Part shown: piece after piece, positions 34,040 through 44,565 of the stretch
How positions within the stretch are numbered: the stretch's first letter is position 1
Layout: every line of letters starts with the position of its first letter
Assembly: GCF_000746845.1 (NCBI RefSeq)
Contig: NZ_KN050846.1
Span: 627,394 to 691,393, forward strand
From: Altibacter lentus
Lineage (GTDB): Bacteria > Bacteroidota > Bacteroidia > Flavobacteriales > Flavobacteriaceae
Length of the DNA stretch: 64,000 nt
Direction of reading: 5' to 3'
Notes under the pieces: model-generated
What the model was told of the DNA's origin: nothing
What the model saw: the letters and a program-made list of their open reading frames with translations, nothing else
Database searches by the model: none
Translations under genes and position numbers: made by a program

Positions 34040-34177
34040 ATGAAAAAATTATTGCGTATTCTGGCAGCTGCCTGGGGAGCCAAAAAGATAGGAGGCGGAA
34101 GATGTGGCTGCATTGGGACCATAGTGGTATTCATTATTTTGTATTGGCTATTGGGATATGTCTTTGAACTGTTTTAA
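34040..34177 (+). CDS. 45-residue membrane microprotein
   Basis: ATG 34040 to TAA 34177. A basic start (MKKLLRILAAAWGAKKIGGG) and the pair RCGCIG precede a transmembrane helix, TIVVFIILYWLLGYVFELF. It has good codon structure and initiates 62 bases before the sortilin-like gene region. It may sit in the inner membrane with the basic end inside. No family is recognised. Confidence 0.6.
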   Translation: MKKLLRILAAAWGAKKIGGGRCGCIGTIVVFIILYWLLGYVFELF

Positions 34178-34205
34178 GTGTGTTTGAAGGTTGATCTTTT
34201 TCATC

Positions 34206-34213
34206 TATCTTTG
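34206..34213 (+). promoter_or_regulatory. TATCTTTG -7 element
   Basis: Exact TAnnTTTG, 25 bases before the ATG of the secreted BNR protein; a TTTG lies about 20 bases upstream. Confidence 0.65.
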
Positions 34214-34238
34214 AGAAAGACCTTGAACACTCAACTAT

Positions 34239-37200
34239 ATGAAACAACTAACCACTTCACTTTTACTTATACTCTTTACAGCAGTTGGCATAGCACAAGA
34301 AGCCAACCATTTTTTTGAACCTTTAACATACAGGAACATTGGTCCCTTTCGGGGAGGCCGCTCTGTGACCGCCAGCGGTGTTGTGGGCGATCCTCTCACC
34401 TACTATATGGGAACAACCGGGGGCGGACTGTGGAAAACCGAGGATGCCGGGCAGCGGTGGACAAATATTTCCGATGGGTTTTTTAAGACCGGTTCAGTAG
34501 GTGCGGTTGCCGTTTCCGAATCAAATCCGAATATAGTCTATTGTGGTATGGGAGAACATGCCGTTCGTGGCGTGATGACCTCCTACGGCGATGGTGTATA
34601 CAAATCGACCGATGCGGGAAAGACATGGAAAAAACTCGGTTTGGAAAAGACCCAGCAGATCGCTCGTATCGTGATCCATCCTACAAATCCCGATATCGTA
34701 TATGTTGCTGCACAGGGTGCACTTCACGGTCCAACCAAAGAGCGTGGGGTCTATCGTTCCACCGATGGGGGAACGACCTGGGAACAAGTATTGTTCGTCA
34801 ACGAGATGACGGGCAGCACCGAATTGTCCATGGACATGAACGATCCCAATGTGCTCTATACCGCCATGTGGCATCACCAGCGCATGCCGTGGATGGTGCT
34901 CAGCGGTGGTGAAGGCAGCGGCCTTTATAAATCGGAAGACGGAGGTACCAGTTGGTATAAGATCCATGAGGGACTCCCTGAAGAAAAAGGGAAGATGGCG
35001 ATCGCTGTATGCAGGTCCAATTCTGAAAAGGTCTATGCGCTTATAGAAAGCGACACTGAAAAAGATTTAAGCGGCCTATTTGTTTCGAACAATGCCGGAA
35101 AAAGCTGGTCGAAGGTAAGCGGCGACAATCGGTTGACCCAACGTGCCTGGTACTACACCGAAGTATTTGCAGATCCCAATAATGAAAATGTAGTCTATGT
35201 GCTTAGTGCTCCTGCCCTTCGCTCTATTGACGGCGGGACCACCTGGGAAGAGATCACAGGAACCCATGGTGACTATCATGATCTTTGGATCAACCCAAAG
35301 AATTCTAAGAATATGGTGATCGCAAACGACGGAGGCGCAGCCGTTTCTTTTAATTACGGAAAAAGCTGGTCGACTCAAGACAATATGCCAACGGCTCAGA
35401 TCTATCGCATCAGTGCGGACAACCTGTACCCGTATAACCTTTATGGAGGTCAGCAGGACAACACATCGGTTAGGATCCCTAGCCTTAGCTTAGGGCGTGG
35501 TAGCATTACTGCGCAAGATTGGACCTATGCTGCGGGAGGTGAAAGTGCTTTCCTGGCTTTTGACCCCGACCAACCGAAATATGTACTTGGAGGAAGTTAT
35601 TTAGGCACGATTGAAGTACTGGATATGGAATCCAAGGCAAGTACGAATATCATGGCAGCCCCCATCCAATATCTGGGAAGGGAAGCAAGGAACATGAAAT
35701 ACCTCTACAACTGGAATGCTCCCATTATCCGGTCTCAGCATGAACCGGGAACTTTCTATCACGCCGCACAACTGGTATTGAAGACAACAGACATGGGCAA
35801 GAACTGGGAAGAGTTCTCTCCTGACCTTACCAGAGATCAGGATGAGAAGCAAGGAAACGGAGGCGGACCGTATACCAATGAAGCCGTAGGTGCAGAGAAT
35901 TACGGCACCATTAGTTATTTAATTGAATCGCCACATGAAAAAGGTGTTTTCTGGACCGGAAGTGATGATGGTCTCGTCCATATCACCAGAAACAACGGCA
36001 AGACCTGGGAGAATGTCACTCCCAAAGGGTTACAGGAAACCCTCATTAACGCTATCGATATTTCGCATGCCTCGCCGGGAACGGCGTACATTGCAACGAC
36101 ACGGTATAAATTCAACGATTATACCCCGGCGCTCTATAAAACCAGCGACTACGGAAAAACGTGGCAGAATATTAGCAAGGGTATTCCCTACGGAGCATTT
36201 ACGAGAGTGGTCCGAGAGGATCCTTCAGATAAAGACATTCTTTATGCCGGTACCGAAACAGGGGTATATATCTCCTGGAACGGAGGCGTACAGTGGGAAC
36301 CTTTTCAACTCAATTTGCCTATAACTCCCATTACCGATCTTAAGGTGCATAAGGGTGACCTGTTGGTAGCAACCTCCGGTCGTTCCTTTTGGATCCTGGA
36401 CGACCTCGCCGTGATCGCACAATACAAGAAAAAGAAAGAAGGGCTACATATCTTCACGCCGGAGCCTGCCGTCAATGGCTCATGGTACAGTCCGCTGAGC
36501 GGAAATGCCGCCGCTTTCGATGGCACCGATCCCTTTGAAGGCGTAAATCCTGCCAACGGAGTTGTGCTGTACTACACCCTTCCGAAGATACATGACTCGA
36601 TCCCAATTCGTATGGAAATAAAGAATGCGAAAGGCGAAGTGATACGCACAGTATCTTCAGAAAAAGACAAAAAGTATGTCCCTAACGATGGCGGAGGCCC
36701 GCCTCCTGCTCCCGTCCTTTCAAAAAATGAAGGATTAAATCGTTTTGTATGGGACATGCGGCATCCTATTATGCCGGGTATACCCAATACCTATATCGAG
36801 GCCGGATTCCGGGGACATGTGGTGCCGCCGGGAACCTACCAGATCACATTAATGCATCAAGGAGCGAAAGCATCCACGGAAGCCGTTATCTTACCCAATC
36901 CTGCGTTTAGCTTGCCGTCCGGGCAGTATGAAGAGTACGACCGCTTTATGACAGAGATGGAAGCGAACCTTACCGAAATGCATCACATGGTGAACACCTT
37001 AAAAGATGCTCAAGATCAGGTCTCGGGTATTGTTTCACTTCTTAAAGAAACAAATGAACATAGGTCCTTGATTGCTTCCGGAACCGCCTTACTGCAGCAA
37101 TTGAAGGCGTGGGATGAGGAAATGATACAACGAAAATCACAAGCCTACGATGATGTGGAGAATTTCCCTAATAAATTCACAGCCGAATACCTCTTTTTGA

Positions 37201-37379
37201 TCAACCACACCGAGAGCAGTTTGCCCAGTGTGAATACACCTTCAAAAGAAAGGAAAGCCGAGCTGGACGCTCAATGGAAAAACTTAAAGGCTCGTGGAAA
37301 TACATTGTTGAGAACTTCCATCCCTGCCTATAATCAAGAACTATGGAGTGCAGGCATTGGGGCCATTCAACTAAAATAA
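34239..37379 (+). CDS. Secreted sortilin/BNR-repeat protein (VPS10-like beta-propeller)
   Basis: 1046 residues with signal peptide ([20 protein letters not shown]). Many Asp-box/BNR repeats (SxDxGxTW) follow, for example [48 protein letters not shown] and [12 protein letters not shown], forming one or two propellers over the first 700 residues. The C-terminal part has a beta-rich domain and a helical tail. Often annotated 'glycosyl hydrolase', it has no identifiable catalytic residues here. It is probably an outer-membrane or periplasmic binding protein, and it is paralogous to the gene at 61392. It converges with the helicase gene, only four bases apart at their stops. Confidence 0.88.
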   Translation: MKQLTTSLLLILFTAVGIAQEANHFFEPLTYRNIGPFRGGRSVTASGVVGDPLTYYMGTTGGGLWKTEDAGQRWTNISDGFFKTGSVGAVAVSESNPNIVYCGMGEHAVRGVMTSYGDGVYKSTDAGKTWKKLGLEKTQQIARIVIHPTNPDIVYVAAQGALHGPTKERGVYRSTDGGTTWEQVLFVNEMTGSTELSMDMNDPNVLYTAMWHHQRMPWMVLSGGEGSGLYKSEDGGTSWYKIHEGLPEEKGKMAIAVCRSNSEKVYALIESDTEKDLSGLFVSNNAGKSWSKVSGDNRLTQRAWYYTEVFADPNNENVVYVLSAPALRSIDGGTTWEEITGTHGDYHDLWINPKNSKNMVIANDGGAAVSFNYGKSWSTQDNMPTAQIYRISADNLYPYNLYGGQQDNTSVRIPSLSLGRGSITAQDWTYAAGGESAFLAFDPDQPKYVLGGSYLGTIEVLDMESKASTNIMAAPIQYLGREARNMKYLYNWNAPIIRSQHEPGTFYHAAQLVLKTTDMGKNWEEFSPDLTRDQDEKQGNGGGPYTNEAVGAENYGTISYLIESPHEKGVFWTGSDDGLVHITRNNGKTWENVTPKGLQETLINAIDISHASPGTAYIATTRYKFNDYTPALYKTSDYGKTWQNISKGIPYGAFTRVVREDPSDKDILYAGTETGVYISWNGGVQWEPFQLNLPITPITDLKVHKGDLLVATSGRSFWILDDLAVIAQYKKKKEGLHIFTPEPAVNGSWYSPLSGNAAAFDGTDPFEGVNPANGVVLYYTLPKIHDSIPIRMEIKNAKGEVIRTVSSEKDKKYVPNDGGGPPPAPVLSKNEGLNRFVWDMRHPIMPGIPNTYIEAGFRGHVVPPGTYQITLMHQGAKASTEAVILPNPAFSLPSGQYEEYDRFMTEMEANLTEMHHMVNTLKDAQDQVSGIVSLLKETNEHRSLIASGTALLQQLKAWDEEMIQRKSQAYDDVENFPNKFTAEYLFLINHTESSLPSVNTPSKERKAELDAQWKNLKARGNTLLRTSIPAYNQELWSAGIGAIQLK

Positions 37380-37383
37380 AACA

Positions 37384-38937
37384 TTAGTCTTCCGGCGGAT
37401 GACCATGTATCGATTCAAAAATAGCGTCGAAATGCTCACGAAGGTACGATCGTAGTTTCAACCTGTAATCGTCCTTTAACCAGCTTATAAAGTTGTGTGT
37501 GCTCTTGCTGATGCATTGCGCATATTTCTCAATTCGGTGATCGATATCATCTCCAAGTAATTTGGCCAAATTGAGAGCGTCATACACATCCTCGCTGTTC
37601 TCGGTGCAGATATAGGCATGGTGCTCAATAGAACGCTCTAAAACCACTTTGGAGGATTCTCCTTTGGTAATAGCATCGGTATACGTTTCCTTGATATCGA
37701 AATACACCTCTTTGGATTTTGAGAACTGTTCTCGGACAGCTTCCGGCATTTCATATCGAAAATTGCTTTCCAGTTCAAAATCGTCCAGCAACCGGTCCAT
37801 GTAATAATCGGGTGACCTGAAAATTGCTTGCCAATCCAGATTTGCACCCCAGGGTCCAAAGCGATAACAGTTATTACCCAGATCAATTACTGTAAATGTC
37901 GATTTGTTGTTCAGGATCCTTGATCCGCGTCCAATCATTTGATAATATAAGGTAAGAGACTTGGTCGCTCTGTTCAGGATAATACTCTCAATGGTAGGTT
38001 CATCAAAACCGGTAGTAAGAATACTCACCGACGTTAATATGGCATTGGGTGTCTCCCGAAACCACTGTAGTATCTTCCTACGTTGTTTCTTGGAAGCCGT
38101 ATTATCGAGGTGTGCGATGGGTAACCCTGCCGCCTTGAAGGTGTAGTACACTTGTACCGAAGTGTTGATCCCGTTATTGAAGATAAGTGTTTTCTTTCCT
38201 TCGGAATGGGTTCTATACGCCTCCAAAAGGGTATCTAACATAGAATTAGTCGCATAGAGATCTTCTGAAGATTTTACGGTATAATCACCATTGGAACCTA
38301 CTTCCAGTGACGTGAGCGACATATTGTACTGAATGATTTCGGCTCTGGCCAGAAATTCGTTCTCAATTAAATTCTCAATGGATTCACCTGCAATGAGCTC
38401 GTCGTAATTGTCGTTCATGGGCAAACTCCGGTTAGAACTTAAAGGCGTGGCGGTGACGCCCAGAATAAAGCACTTGTCGAAAAACTTAAAGAGTTTGGTA
38501 AAGGAATTGTAATGGGCCTCATCGATAATTACGAGTCCAATATCGGAGATGTCGAGTTTATCTTCGTTAAGACGGTTGTTGAGGGTTTCCACCATCGCGA
38601 CAAAACAACTGTATTTGCCTTGGTCTTCTAAGTTGGCGCTGCTGTTCACTACTTTGTTAACAACACCAAAACTGGTAAGCATTTCGGAGGTTTGTTTGCA
38701 TAACTCGATACGGTGAGTCATCACGAGCACCTTCTTGTTGTGGTGCTTAAGGTATTGCCGGACCATTTCAGAAAAGATAACGGTCTTCCCGCCTCCTGTG
38801 GGCAATTGGTACAGCAGGTGATAATCGTCCGGGGCCGATTCGAATTTTTCGAAGATCTTACTAATAGCTCCTTGCTGGTAGCTATACAGCTCTTTGTCGG
38901 TCTTTCGTTCTTGTAATCCTATAATCTCTTCTGACAT
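37384..38937 (-). CDS. Superfamily 2 DEAD/DEAH-box helicase
   Basis: 517 residues. Walker A is QLPTGGGKTVIF (46-52). Motif II is LVIIDEAHYNSF (DEAH, 139-142). Motif III region GVTATPLS and helicase C-terminal motifs (LTTGFDEPTIE, YYQMIGRGSRI) are all intact. It resembles the SSL2/Type-III restriction res subunit helicases. There is no nuclease domain in the 120-residue C-terminal extension and no methyltransferase next door, so it is probably a stand-alone DNA-repair or RNA helicase. A reverse TATTTTTG promoter lies just upstream. Confidence 0.9.
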   Translation of the reverse strand: MSEEIIGLQERKTDKELYSYQQGAISKIFEKFESAPDDYHLLYQLPTGGGKTVIFSEMVRQYLKHHNKKVLVMTHRIELCKQTSEMLTSFGVVNKVVNSSANLEDQGKYSCFVAMVETLNNRLNEDKLDISDIGLVIIDEAHYNSFTKLFKFFDKCFILGVTATPLSSNRSLPMNDNYDELIAGESIENLIENEFLARAEIIQYNMSLTSLEVGSNGDYTVKSSEDLYATNSMLDTLLEAYRTHSEGKKTLIFNNGINTSVQVYYTFKAAGLPIAHLDNTASKKQRRKILQWFRETPNAILTSVSILTTGFDEPTIESIILNRATKSLTLYYQMIGRGSRILNNKSTFTVIDLGNNCYRFGPWGANLDWQAIFRSPDYYMDRLLDDFELESNFRYEMPEAVREQFSKSKEVYFDIKETYTDAITKGESSKVVLERSIEHHAYICTENSEDVYDALNLAKLLGDDIDHRIEKYAQCISKSTHNFISWLKDDYRLKLRSYLREHFDAIFESIHGHPPED

Positions 38938-38959
38938 GCCTTCCTTGGTTTCGGGAGTG

Positions 38960-38967
38960 CAAAAATA
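38960..38967 (-). promoter_or_regulatory. TATTTTTG -7 element for the helicase
   Basis: The reverse strand is an exact TAnnTTTG, 23 bases before the ATG at 38937. Confidence 0.55.
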
Positions 38968-39118
38968 CTCCCTTTTATAGGTTTTCCATGAAGGTTTCTG
39001 AAAAAATAATGTTCCTTGTTAAAGTTTCTTTTAACTGAAATACATTCCGAAGGGACAACCCTCAAGTCACAACATCTCCAAAAGCAATGGGGTGTTTCTC
39101 CAATTGAAGATTTCCTTG

Positions 39119-39126
39119 TACATTTG
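39119..39126 (+). promoter_or_regulatory. TACATTTG -7 element for the peroxidase
   Basis: Exact TAnnTTTG, 18 bases before the ATG at 39145. Confidence 0.6.
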
Positions 39127-39144
39127 GGGAACTAACAAAGAATT

Positions 39145-41064
39145 ATGCCAATTATGAAAAGACTATTACTCCTTAGCCTCTTGCTTATAGGCCTTGAAGG
39201 TCTTGCGCAAGAGAATCGCAGTTTTGACGGAACCGGAAATAATGCTGCCAACCCAGATTGGGGTGTAGCGAAGAAAAACTTTAGAAATTACACGACCAAC
39301 GGGTACACAGATCTTATTAGTGAACCGGGCGGCTTGGATAGAGAAAACCCGCGGGTGGTGAGCAATGCCTTAGGAAGCCAGTCTGAATTTATGGCCAATG
39401 AACTGGACTTAAGTGATTTTGTTTGGGGTTGGGGTCAATTTATAGACCACGATGTAAATCTGAACGACGATAATTTCTCTGAAGCTCATGATATCCCCGT
39501 CCCTGAATGCGATGCTTTGTTTGATCCCTTCTGTACGGGCACCGTCACTATTAGAATGTTCCGCTCCTTGAGCGATCCTGCTACGGGGACCAATGCCGGA
39601 AATCCGCGTAAACATGTTAATGAGATCACCAGCTTTATAGACGGATCTGGTGTGTATGGAAGTGACGAGAACAGAGCAAACTGGTTGCGTACCCACATCG
39701 ACGGGAAGTTAAAGACCTCGGCAGGAAACTTACTTCCATGGAATACAGTTGACGGGGAGTACGGCAGTGAGATCGACCCAACGGCACCCTTCATGGTACT
39801 GGACGGGTTTCCACTGCCGGAAAAATTCTTTGTAGGCGGTGATGTTCGAATCAATGAACAACCCGGACTTATGGCATTTCACACCTTATGGGTGTTGGAG
39901 CACAACCGTTTATGTGACGAATTGAAAGTGCAGCATCCTAGCTGGACCGACGAACAACTGTTCCAAAGAGCCAGAAAGATAGTAGGCGCGCTGATTGAAG
40001 TGGTCACCTACGAAGAGTTCTTACCTATTATGGGTGTTACCTTGGCGCCCTACACAGGTTATGATCCCACGGTCGACCCAACCATTATGAATGTTTTTTC
40101 GGCAGCAGGCTATCGCTTTGGGCATACCATGGTGAACGGACGCATTGTTCGATACGACGAAGCTGGGAACGATTGGTCGTTTGGAGCTGTAGATCTTAGA
40201 AATGCATTTTTTAATCCGTTGATCCTCAAGGACGAAGGCGGTATCGCACCGTTCTTTCGCGGTCTTGCGGCACAGAAACATCAAAAGGTCGATCCGATGA
40301 TCATGGATGATATTCGAAATTTTCTTTTCGGACCTCCGGGTGCGGGCGGACTTGACCTACTATCCATTAATATTGCTCGTGCCCGTGAGCGAGGCTTGCC
40401 GGATTACAACACCATACGCCAAGACATCCTGCTTACCCCTCATGCTGATTTTAACAGCCTAACTTCTGATCCAAACCTAAGTTCGGTATTACAAACGGTT
40501 TATGGAGACATAAGCAAAGTGGATCCGTGGATCGGGTTTATGAGCGAGGATCACCTTCCTAATAGTATTATAGGCGAAGGTATGTCTACCCTTCTAAAGA
40601 TGCAATTCGAGTTTTTACGTGATGGAGATCGGTTCTATTATGAGAACGATCCCGCCTTTAGCAGTGATGAGATCACGGCATTGAAAAACACGACCCTTTC
40701 GGAGATCATTCTTCGGAACACCGATATAGAGACCTTACAGGAAAATGTCTTTATCGCAGTTCCACGCGGGACATTAGCCGTAGAACTATTTTCGTTTCCT
40801 GAGGTAAAAGATATCCGGCTTACCGCTTACCCCAATCCAATTCAGAAATATTTCAATGTACGTATCGAAACACACCGACCTGCTGCGGCGACATTACGTA
40901 TCTACGACATCAATTCGCAATTGATCACCGAAAGAGCGGTTCAATTGCAAAAAGGGGTGAACGAATTGGGTTTTGAGCTGGAAGACCGCTTGGCCAATGG
41001 ATTGTACGTTATCACCTTAAGTTCGGATAAGGGCAACGGACAACTTAAGGTCATCAAACAATAA
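39145..41064 (+). CDS. Secreted animal-type haem peroxidase with T9SS C-terminal domain
   Basis: 639 residues. It has a signal peptide (MKRLLLLSLLLIGLEGLAQ; start ATG 39145 or 39154). The peroxidase domain (about 25-545) has the distal histidine His102 in WGQFIDHDVNLNDD. DVRINEQPGL carries the catalytic Arg, and YRFGHTMV carries the proximal His (about 327). The last 80 residues (PNPIQKYFNVRIETH to GQLKVIKQ) are a type A T9SS sorting domain, so the protein is exported by the type IX system and likely displayed or released. It probably makes hypohalites or oxidises organics. Peroxinectin-like relatives occur in marine bacteria. Confidence 0.9.
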   Translation: MPIMKRLLLLSLLLIGLEGLAQENRSFDGTGNNAANPDWGVAKKNFRNYTTNGYTDLISEPGGLDRENPRVVSNALGSQSEFMANELDLSDFVWGWGQFIDHDVNLNDDNFSEAHDIPVPECDALFDPFCTGTVTIRMFRSLSDPATGTNAGNPRKHVNEITSFIDGSGVYGSDENRANWLRTHIDGKLKTSAGNLLPWNTVDGEYGSEIDPTAPFMVLDGFPLPEKFFVGGDVRINEQPGLMAFHTLWVLEHNRLCDELKVQHPSWTDEQLFQRARKIVGALIEVVTYEEFLPIMGVTLAPYTGYDPTVDPTIMNVFSAAGYRFGHTMVNGRIVRYDEAGNDWSFGAVDLRNAFFNPLILKDEGGIAPFFRGLAAQKHQKVDPMIMDDIRNFLFGPPGAGGLDLLSINIARARERGLPDYNTIRQDILLTPHADFNSLTSDPNLSSVLQTVYGDISKVDPWIGFMSEDHLPNSIIGEGMSTLLKMQFEFLRDGDRFYYENDPAFSSDEITALKNTTLSEIILRNTDIETLQENVFIAVPRGTLAVELFSFPEVKDIRLTAYPNPIQKYFNVRIETHRPAAATLRIYDINSQLITERAVQLQKGVNELGFELEDRLANGLYVITLSSDKGNGQLKVIKQ

Positions 41065-41089
41065 TTAATAAGGACAATTTTCAACAACT

Positions 41090-41131
41090 AAAAAAAGTTG
41101 CTTGCAACCAAACTGCAAGCAACTTTTTTTT
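41090..41131 (+). terminator. Bidirectional terminator
   Basis: AAAAAAGTTGCTTGCA / TGCAAGCAACTTTTTT around a 7-base loop, shared by converging genes. Confidence 0.9.
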
Positions 41132-41150
41132 TAAATATACAATAGAAGGC

Positions 41151-41540
41151 CTATCGTGTTTTAATATCATCTACGTTTACAGGGTTTGCTTTGTCGCATC
41201 GGTTCATCATGCGCAATGGTGAATACGTAAACCAGATCTTCTCTCCGGCTTTTTTGAAATTCTCACTTAGATTCACAGGATCGAACATGGCATCACTACC
41301 CACCACCTGAATGGTATAAGGACAATCACCTTCTTTATCGGAATAGACAATAACACCCTTACTGTATCCGGATTCCATCATACTCGCTTCGTTATTTTCA
41401 CCGCTCATATCGTTGCCGGAGTTAGATGTTGTGCTGTTAGAGGTATCTGAAGTCATAGCATTCCCGGTATTTTTTGTAGTGTTGCAATTAAGCAAAAAGA
41501 CCATTGAAAAAAGCGCAATAGAAACTTTTAGAATTGTCAT
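41151..41540 (-). CDS. Small lipoprotein with Ser/Thr/Asn-rich linker
   Basis: 129 residues. The signal ends LLNC (MTILKVSIALFSMVFLLNC), followed by a long linker rich in Asn, Ser, Thr and Gly, then a compact C-terminal domain (YSKGVIVYSDKEGDCPYTIQVV...WFTYSPLRMMNRCDKANPVNV) with two Cys that may form a disulphide. No known family is assigned. It faces the periplasm or outer membrane and converges on the peroxidase gene. Confidence 0.65.
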   Translation of the reverse strand: MTILKVSIALFSMVFLLNCNTTKNTGNAMTSDTSNSTTSNSGNDMSGENNEASMMESGYSKGVIVYSDKEGDCPYTIQVVGSDAMFDPVNLSENFKKAGEKIWFTYSPLRMMNRCDKANPVNVDDIKTR

Positions 41541-41712
41541 AGTATCAATTTTTATTGTTAGATACTGTTAAATTACAAAGAATGTACCGTTTCCTGTTTC
41601 AATTTAAGTAATAATTATAATTCTGTTACAGTAATTTGTGATCGTTTGATGGTGTGCAACTAAAAATGTGAAAGTTTAAACTTTTTTATACCTTTCGAAA
41701 AAATTAGATCTT

Positions 41713-42321
41713 ATGTATAAAATTACTCCTCTAGTCTTATTTCTTTTAGCTTTTATGAACTCCTTCTCTCAGGAGAAACCAATAACCATCTTGGAAGAAC
41801 AAAAAGGAAACCGCCTATTTCTATATGCCATCAATGAGAATCTCAAAGATTACGATGTGTTGCTAACCGTGGAGGGCACCGGTTTTCGGCAGCCTAAAGG
41901 AAAGCCTCGTCTGGTTCGTGTTCCTGCCACGTCTAAAGTAAATGTGAAGAGCTTGATTATTGAAAGAGGTGAAACTCCCAAATACACCTACACCATTGAA
42001 GCGAACGATAGTTTGTCGGTACGGGTGCTGAAACCCGAGCATGAACTTATAAAGATCGCTCCAAAGAAACACATTACCATTTATATCACAGATCAGTGTA
42101 CTACGTGCGATGCCATTGTAAGTGGTCTCGATGCCAGTGTATACGAATATAGAAAACTCGTGTTGAGCGAAGTGCCGGAAATGGAGGCTCAATTAAGTAA
42201 GGCCTTTGTGGGAGCTTCAACCACGTTGGACGCAATGACCAATCCGGTAGTAAGTCTGGACAATAAACTATACATAAACGTTGAGACCTACGAGCAGCTC
42301 ATGGAGCACGTGAATGAATAG
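41713..42321 (+). CDS. Secreted glutaredoxin/thioredoxin-like protein with CxxC
   Basis: 202 residues with signal peptide (MYKITPLVLFLLAFMNSFSQ). A beta-rich N-terminal domain (21-115) resembles periplasmic Ig-like folds. A C-terminal thioredoxin-like part begins ITIYITDQCTTCDAIVSGL, with CTTC at 129-132, and has a cis-Pro candidate in MTNPVVSLDNKLY. It probably works as a periplasmic thiol-disulphide protein. It is 59 bases upstream of the ExbD gene. Confidence 0.7.
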   Translation: MYKITPLVLFLLAFMNSFSQEKPITILEEQKGNRLFLYAINENLKDYDVLLTVEGTGFRQPKGKPRLVRVPATSKVNVKSLIIERGETPKYTYTIEANDSLSVRVLKPEHELIKIAPKKHITIYITDQCTTCDAIVSGLDASVYEYRKLVLSEVPEMEAQLSKAFVGASTTLDAMTNPVVSLDNKLYINVETYEQLMEHVNE

Positions 42322-42380
42322 CTAGCGCAGGTGTGGCATCTTTTTTGAAGTTTCTCTAATCAACACTAATTGAACGTATT

Positions 42381-42947
42381 ATGAGATCTTCAAACAAAAC
42401 ACCTGCGATCAATGCAGGCAGTACAGCAGACATTGCTTTTCTATTACTTATTTTCTTTTTGGTCACAACTACGCTTTCTAACGATAAGGGTATTGTTCGT
42501 GGGCTTCCGGAGCCGTGTCCCGTGGGAGCAGATTGTACCACCGAACACATTGAAAGAAACGTGTTTCGCATTGTGGTAGGTGCTGAAGGTGATCTACTTG
42601 TCAATAGGGAGATTATGCCCCTAAGCGATCTTCAACATCACATTAAAGAGTTCGTGCAGAACAATGGGGATGGGAGTTGTTTGTATTGCTTCGGAAAAGG
42701 AAGTAACGCTTCTTCCGACAATCCAAAAGAAGCCGTTTTATCTCTAACAACACATCGAAAAGCACCTTATTCGGTATTCATTGCGGTACAGGATGAGATC
42801 ACGGCCGCCTATAGTGAGTTACGAAGCATGTATGCCCTGAGAACCTTTCAGAAAGAATCCGGAACACTTTCCGAAGCAGAAATGGAAAAAACGAAGAATG
42901 CGTTCCCTTTTAAACTGGTGGAAGCGACGTTCGAAACCCGGGAATAA
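42381..42947 (+). CDS. ExbD/TolR-like biopolymer transport protein (orphan)
   Basis: 188 residues. The short cytosolic N-terminus and helix STADIAFLLLIFFLVTTTL carry the conserved Asp of ExbD/TolR in the membrane (TADIAF), followed by a periplasmic domain. No ExbB or TonB is beside it; it must partner with a pump subunit encoded elsewhere. A longer family relative usually has about 130-160 residues, and this one has an extended periplasmic end with two Cys (CLYCFGKG). Confidence 0.8.
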   Translation: MRSSNKTPAINAGSTADIAFLLLIFFLVTTTLSNDKGIVRGLPEPCPVGADCTTEHIERNVFRIVVGAEGDLLVNREIMPLSDLQHHIKEFVQNNGDGSCLYCFGKGSNASSDNPKEAVLSLTTHRKAPYSVFIAVQDEITAAYSELRSMYALRTFQKESGTLSEAEMEKTKNAFPFKLVEATFETRE

Positions 42948-42952
42948 GCCCG

Positions 42953-43567
42953 TTATACCAAGCTGAATATTGCGATAGCAAAAAGATAAAATCGCACAAA
43001 GCGTAAGGTACCAAACAGCAGGTAATTTCTAAATCGGTAGTTTATCGTCCCGGCGGCCATACTGGTCATAGAATAAGGTATGGGAAGCAAAGCACCAACT
43101 ATAATTAGGAAGCCTCCCCATTTACGTACATTACGTAAATGTTTTGCCATTTTCACCTCCACGTAATTATATACCGAAGGAATACGAAGGATCAATTTTC
43201 CTATAAAATAGGAAACGATACCACCCAGATACGAAAGAATAGCCAAGAGACTAAGATACACCATTGGTGAGGCTGTCTTATCGGACCACGCTATGAATAT
43301 CTCCGGCGGAATAAGCCCAAGAAGAGATTCTGAAGCAAAAAACACCGACAAGATACCCACGGGTGCATAGGTATTGGTAACATGTGTGAAGAAATCACTG
43401 AAATCGATTACAAACTGATCTAACAGAACGATCAAAAGAATAAAACCGCCAATGGGTAGTAAAGCTTTTTTTAGGCTCGCTCCCACAAAACGATAAAATC
43501 CTGTATAACTGTAATAAGTATGTAGTCTTTTTAGACTGTACTTCTTTGTTTTAGGGGCTGATTTCAT
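42953..43567 (-). CDS. VTT/DedA-like membrane protein (YqaA type)
   Basis: 204 residues from ATG 43567; the frame upstream to 43675 is rejected because a TATATTTG promoter falls inside it. It has five or six transmembrane helices with the signature LSYLGGIVSYFIGKL and the downstream GxxxPxPxS motif (FLIIVGALLPIPYSMTSMAAG) of the SNARE-associated/VTT family. The basic N-terminus has multiple Lys and Arg. DedA-like proteins are involved in membrane lipid or ion homeostasis. The convergent stop with the ExbD gene is five bases away. Confidence 0.82.
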   Translation of the reverse strand: MKSAPKTKKYSLKRLHTYYSYTGFYRFVGASLKKALLPIGGFILLIVLLDQFVIDFSDFFTHVTNTYAPVGILSVFFASESLLGLIPPEIFIAWSDKTASPMVYLSLLAILSYLGGIVSYFIGKLILRIPSVYNYVEVKMAKHLRNVRKWGGFLIIVGALLPIPYSMTSMAAGTINYRFRNYLLFGTLRFVRFYLFAIAIFSLV

Positions 43568-43622
43568 GTGCAATATTATATTCGGTACTATTTTAGTAAA
43601 ATGATGGTGTAGGTTAACGCTG

Positions 43623-43630
43623 CAAATATA
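43623..43630 (-). promoter_or_regulatory. TATATTTG -7 element for the VTT gene
   Basis: The reverse strand is an exact consensus, 56 bases before ATG 43567. Confidence 0.6.
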
Positions 43631-43729
43631 CAGATATTGTGTTGGAAAAAAAGTTAAGAATACGCTAATACGCAACGATTGACCAAATTACAGGGCAATT
43701 CCCTTTTTCCTCTTCGTGAGAGAATTGTG

Positions 43730-43737
43730 TATCTTTG
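43730..43737 (+). promoter_or_regulatory. TATCTTTG -7 element
   Basis: Exact consensus, 24 bases before ATG 43762. It lies across the ATG that would start the longer frame (43735). Confidence 0.65.
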
Positions 43738-43761
43738 AGAGAACCATCATACCACATTTAT

Positions 43762-44313
43762 ATGAGATTGACCACATACAACAAGCGTGCTTTATTTGGC
43801 GGTATCTTTGCTACCATTGTCACAGGTACAGGAGCATTTCTCCTTGGTAATCTAAGCGGTTATGAAGCGAGAGACCTATTGGCCTCTTCCCTACCCGGGA
43901 TCAACACCCTATGCAACACGATCGCATTGGCTTCTGCGACCATCTTGGCGTTATTACTCACTCTATTAAGTATTAGTTCGGGATCCAAATCGAAATTGAA
44001 AAAAGCGCATTACAAACATGTGTTGCGTATTGCACGTATAGATACCGCTGTATTTATTGTTGCTTTGGTAACCTTTCAGGTGCTGAACATACCTTTTTCG
44101 GAAGCAGATAATGTACCCAACAACTGGTTTGTTACCATTTACTATATTTCCCTGGGAGTTTCTGCCTTATTGAGTGGTGCCTTAATAAGTGTGGTGCTCA
44201 TGCTTTACAATGCGGTTACCAGCATTATTCGGGTAGTTGGCCTCGAGGAAGACGAGCATCCGCTCATCTATAAGGACGATGAAGATGAAGATGACGAAGA
44301 TGAAGATTCATAA
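43762..44313 (+). CDS. Uncharacterised four-helix membrane protein with acidic tail
   Basis: 183 residues with four hydrophobic segments, starting RLTTYNKRALFGGIFATIVTGTGAFL. Its C-terminal tail is strongly acidic (DDEDEDDEDEDS after EEDEHPLIYK). No family is recognised. The promoter position fixes the start at 43762. The acidic tail could bind cations, but this is speculation. Confidence 0.65.
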   Translation: MRLTTYNKRALFGGIFATIVTGTGAFLLGNLSGYEARDLLASSLPGINTLCNTIALASATILALLLTLLSISSGSKSKLKKAHYKHVLRIARIDTAVFIVALVTFQVLNIPFSEADNVPNNWFVTIYYISLGVSALLSGALISVVLMLYNAVTSIIRVVGLEEDEHPLIYKDDEDEDDEDEDS

Positions 44314-44537
44314 TATCCAAAACGAAACGTATATCCACCCGGGAATATCCCCTTCTAAATCGTGAATTAAATAAGCTTCAGGAGCCTATCTATTTTGTAG
44401 TCCATTTTCTTGCCTCTTTCTTACTTTTTCCTACACAAAAATCAATGTTTCTTTATTTTTTCGATGAAATGCATTTAATACTCGTTGTAAAACATCTCGC
44501 AAAATATTCTTTAACAACAAGTTACGTGTCAAGGGTC

Positions 44538-44545
44538 TATCTTTG
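44538..44545 (+). promoter_or_regulatory. TATCTTTG -7 element of the triplicated secreted-protein operon
   Basis: Exact TAnnTTTG, 20 bases before ATG 44566. Confidence 0.65.
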
Positions 44546-44565
44546 TAGTCCCAAATTGATTGATT

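Noticed and set aside
37384-38937. Helicase as the R subunit of a restriction system
   Set aside because: No nuclease motif is seen in the remaining residues, and no methyltransferase or specificity gene is adjacent.
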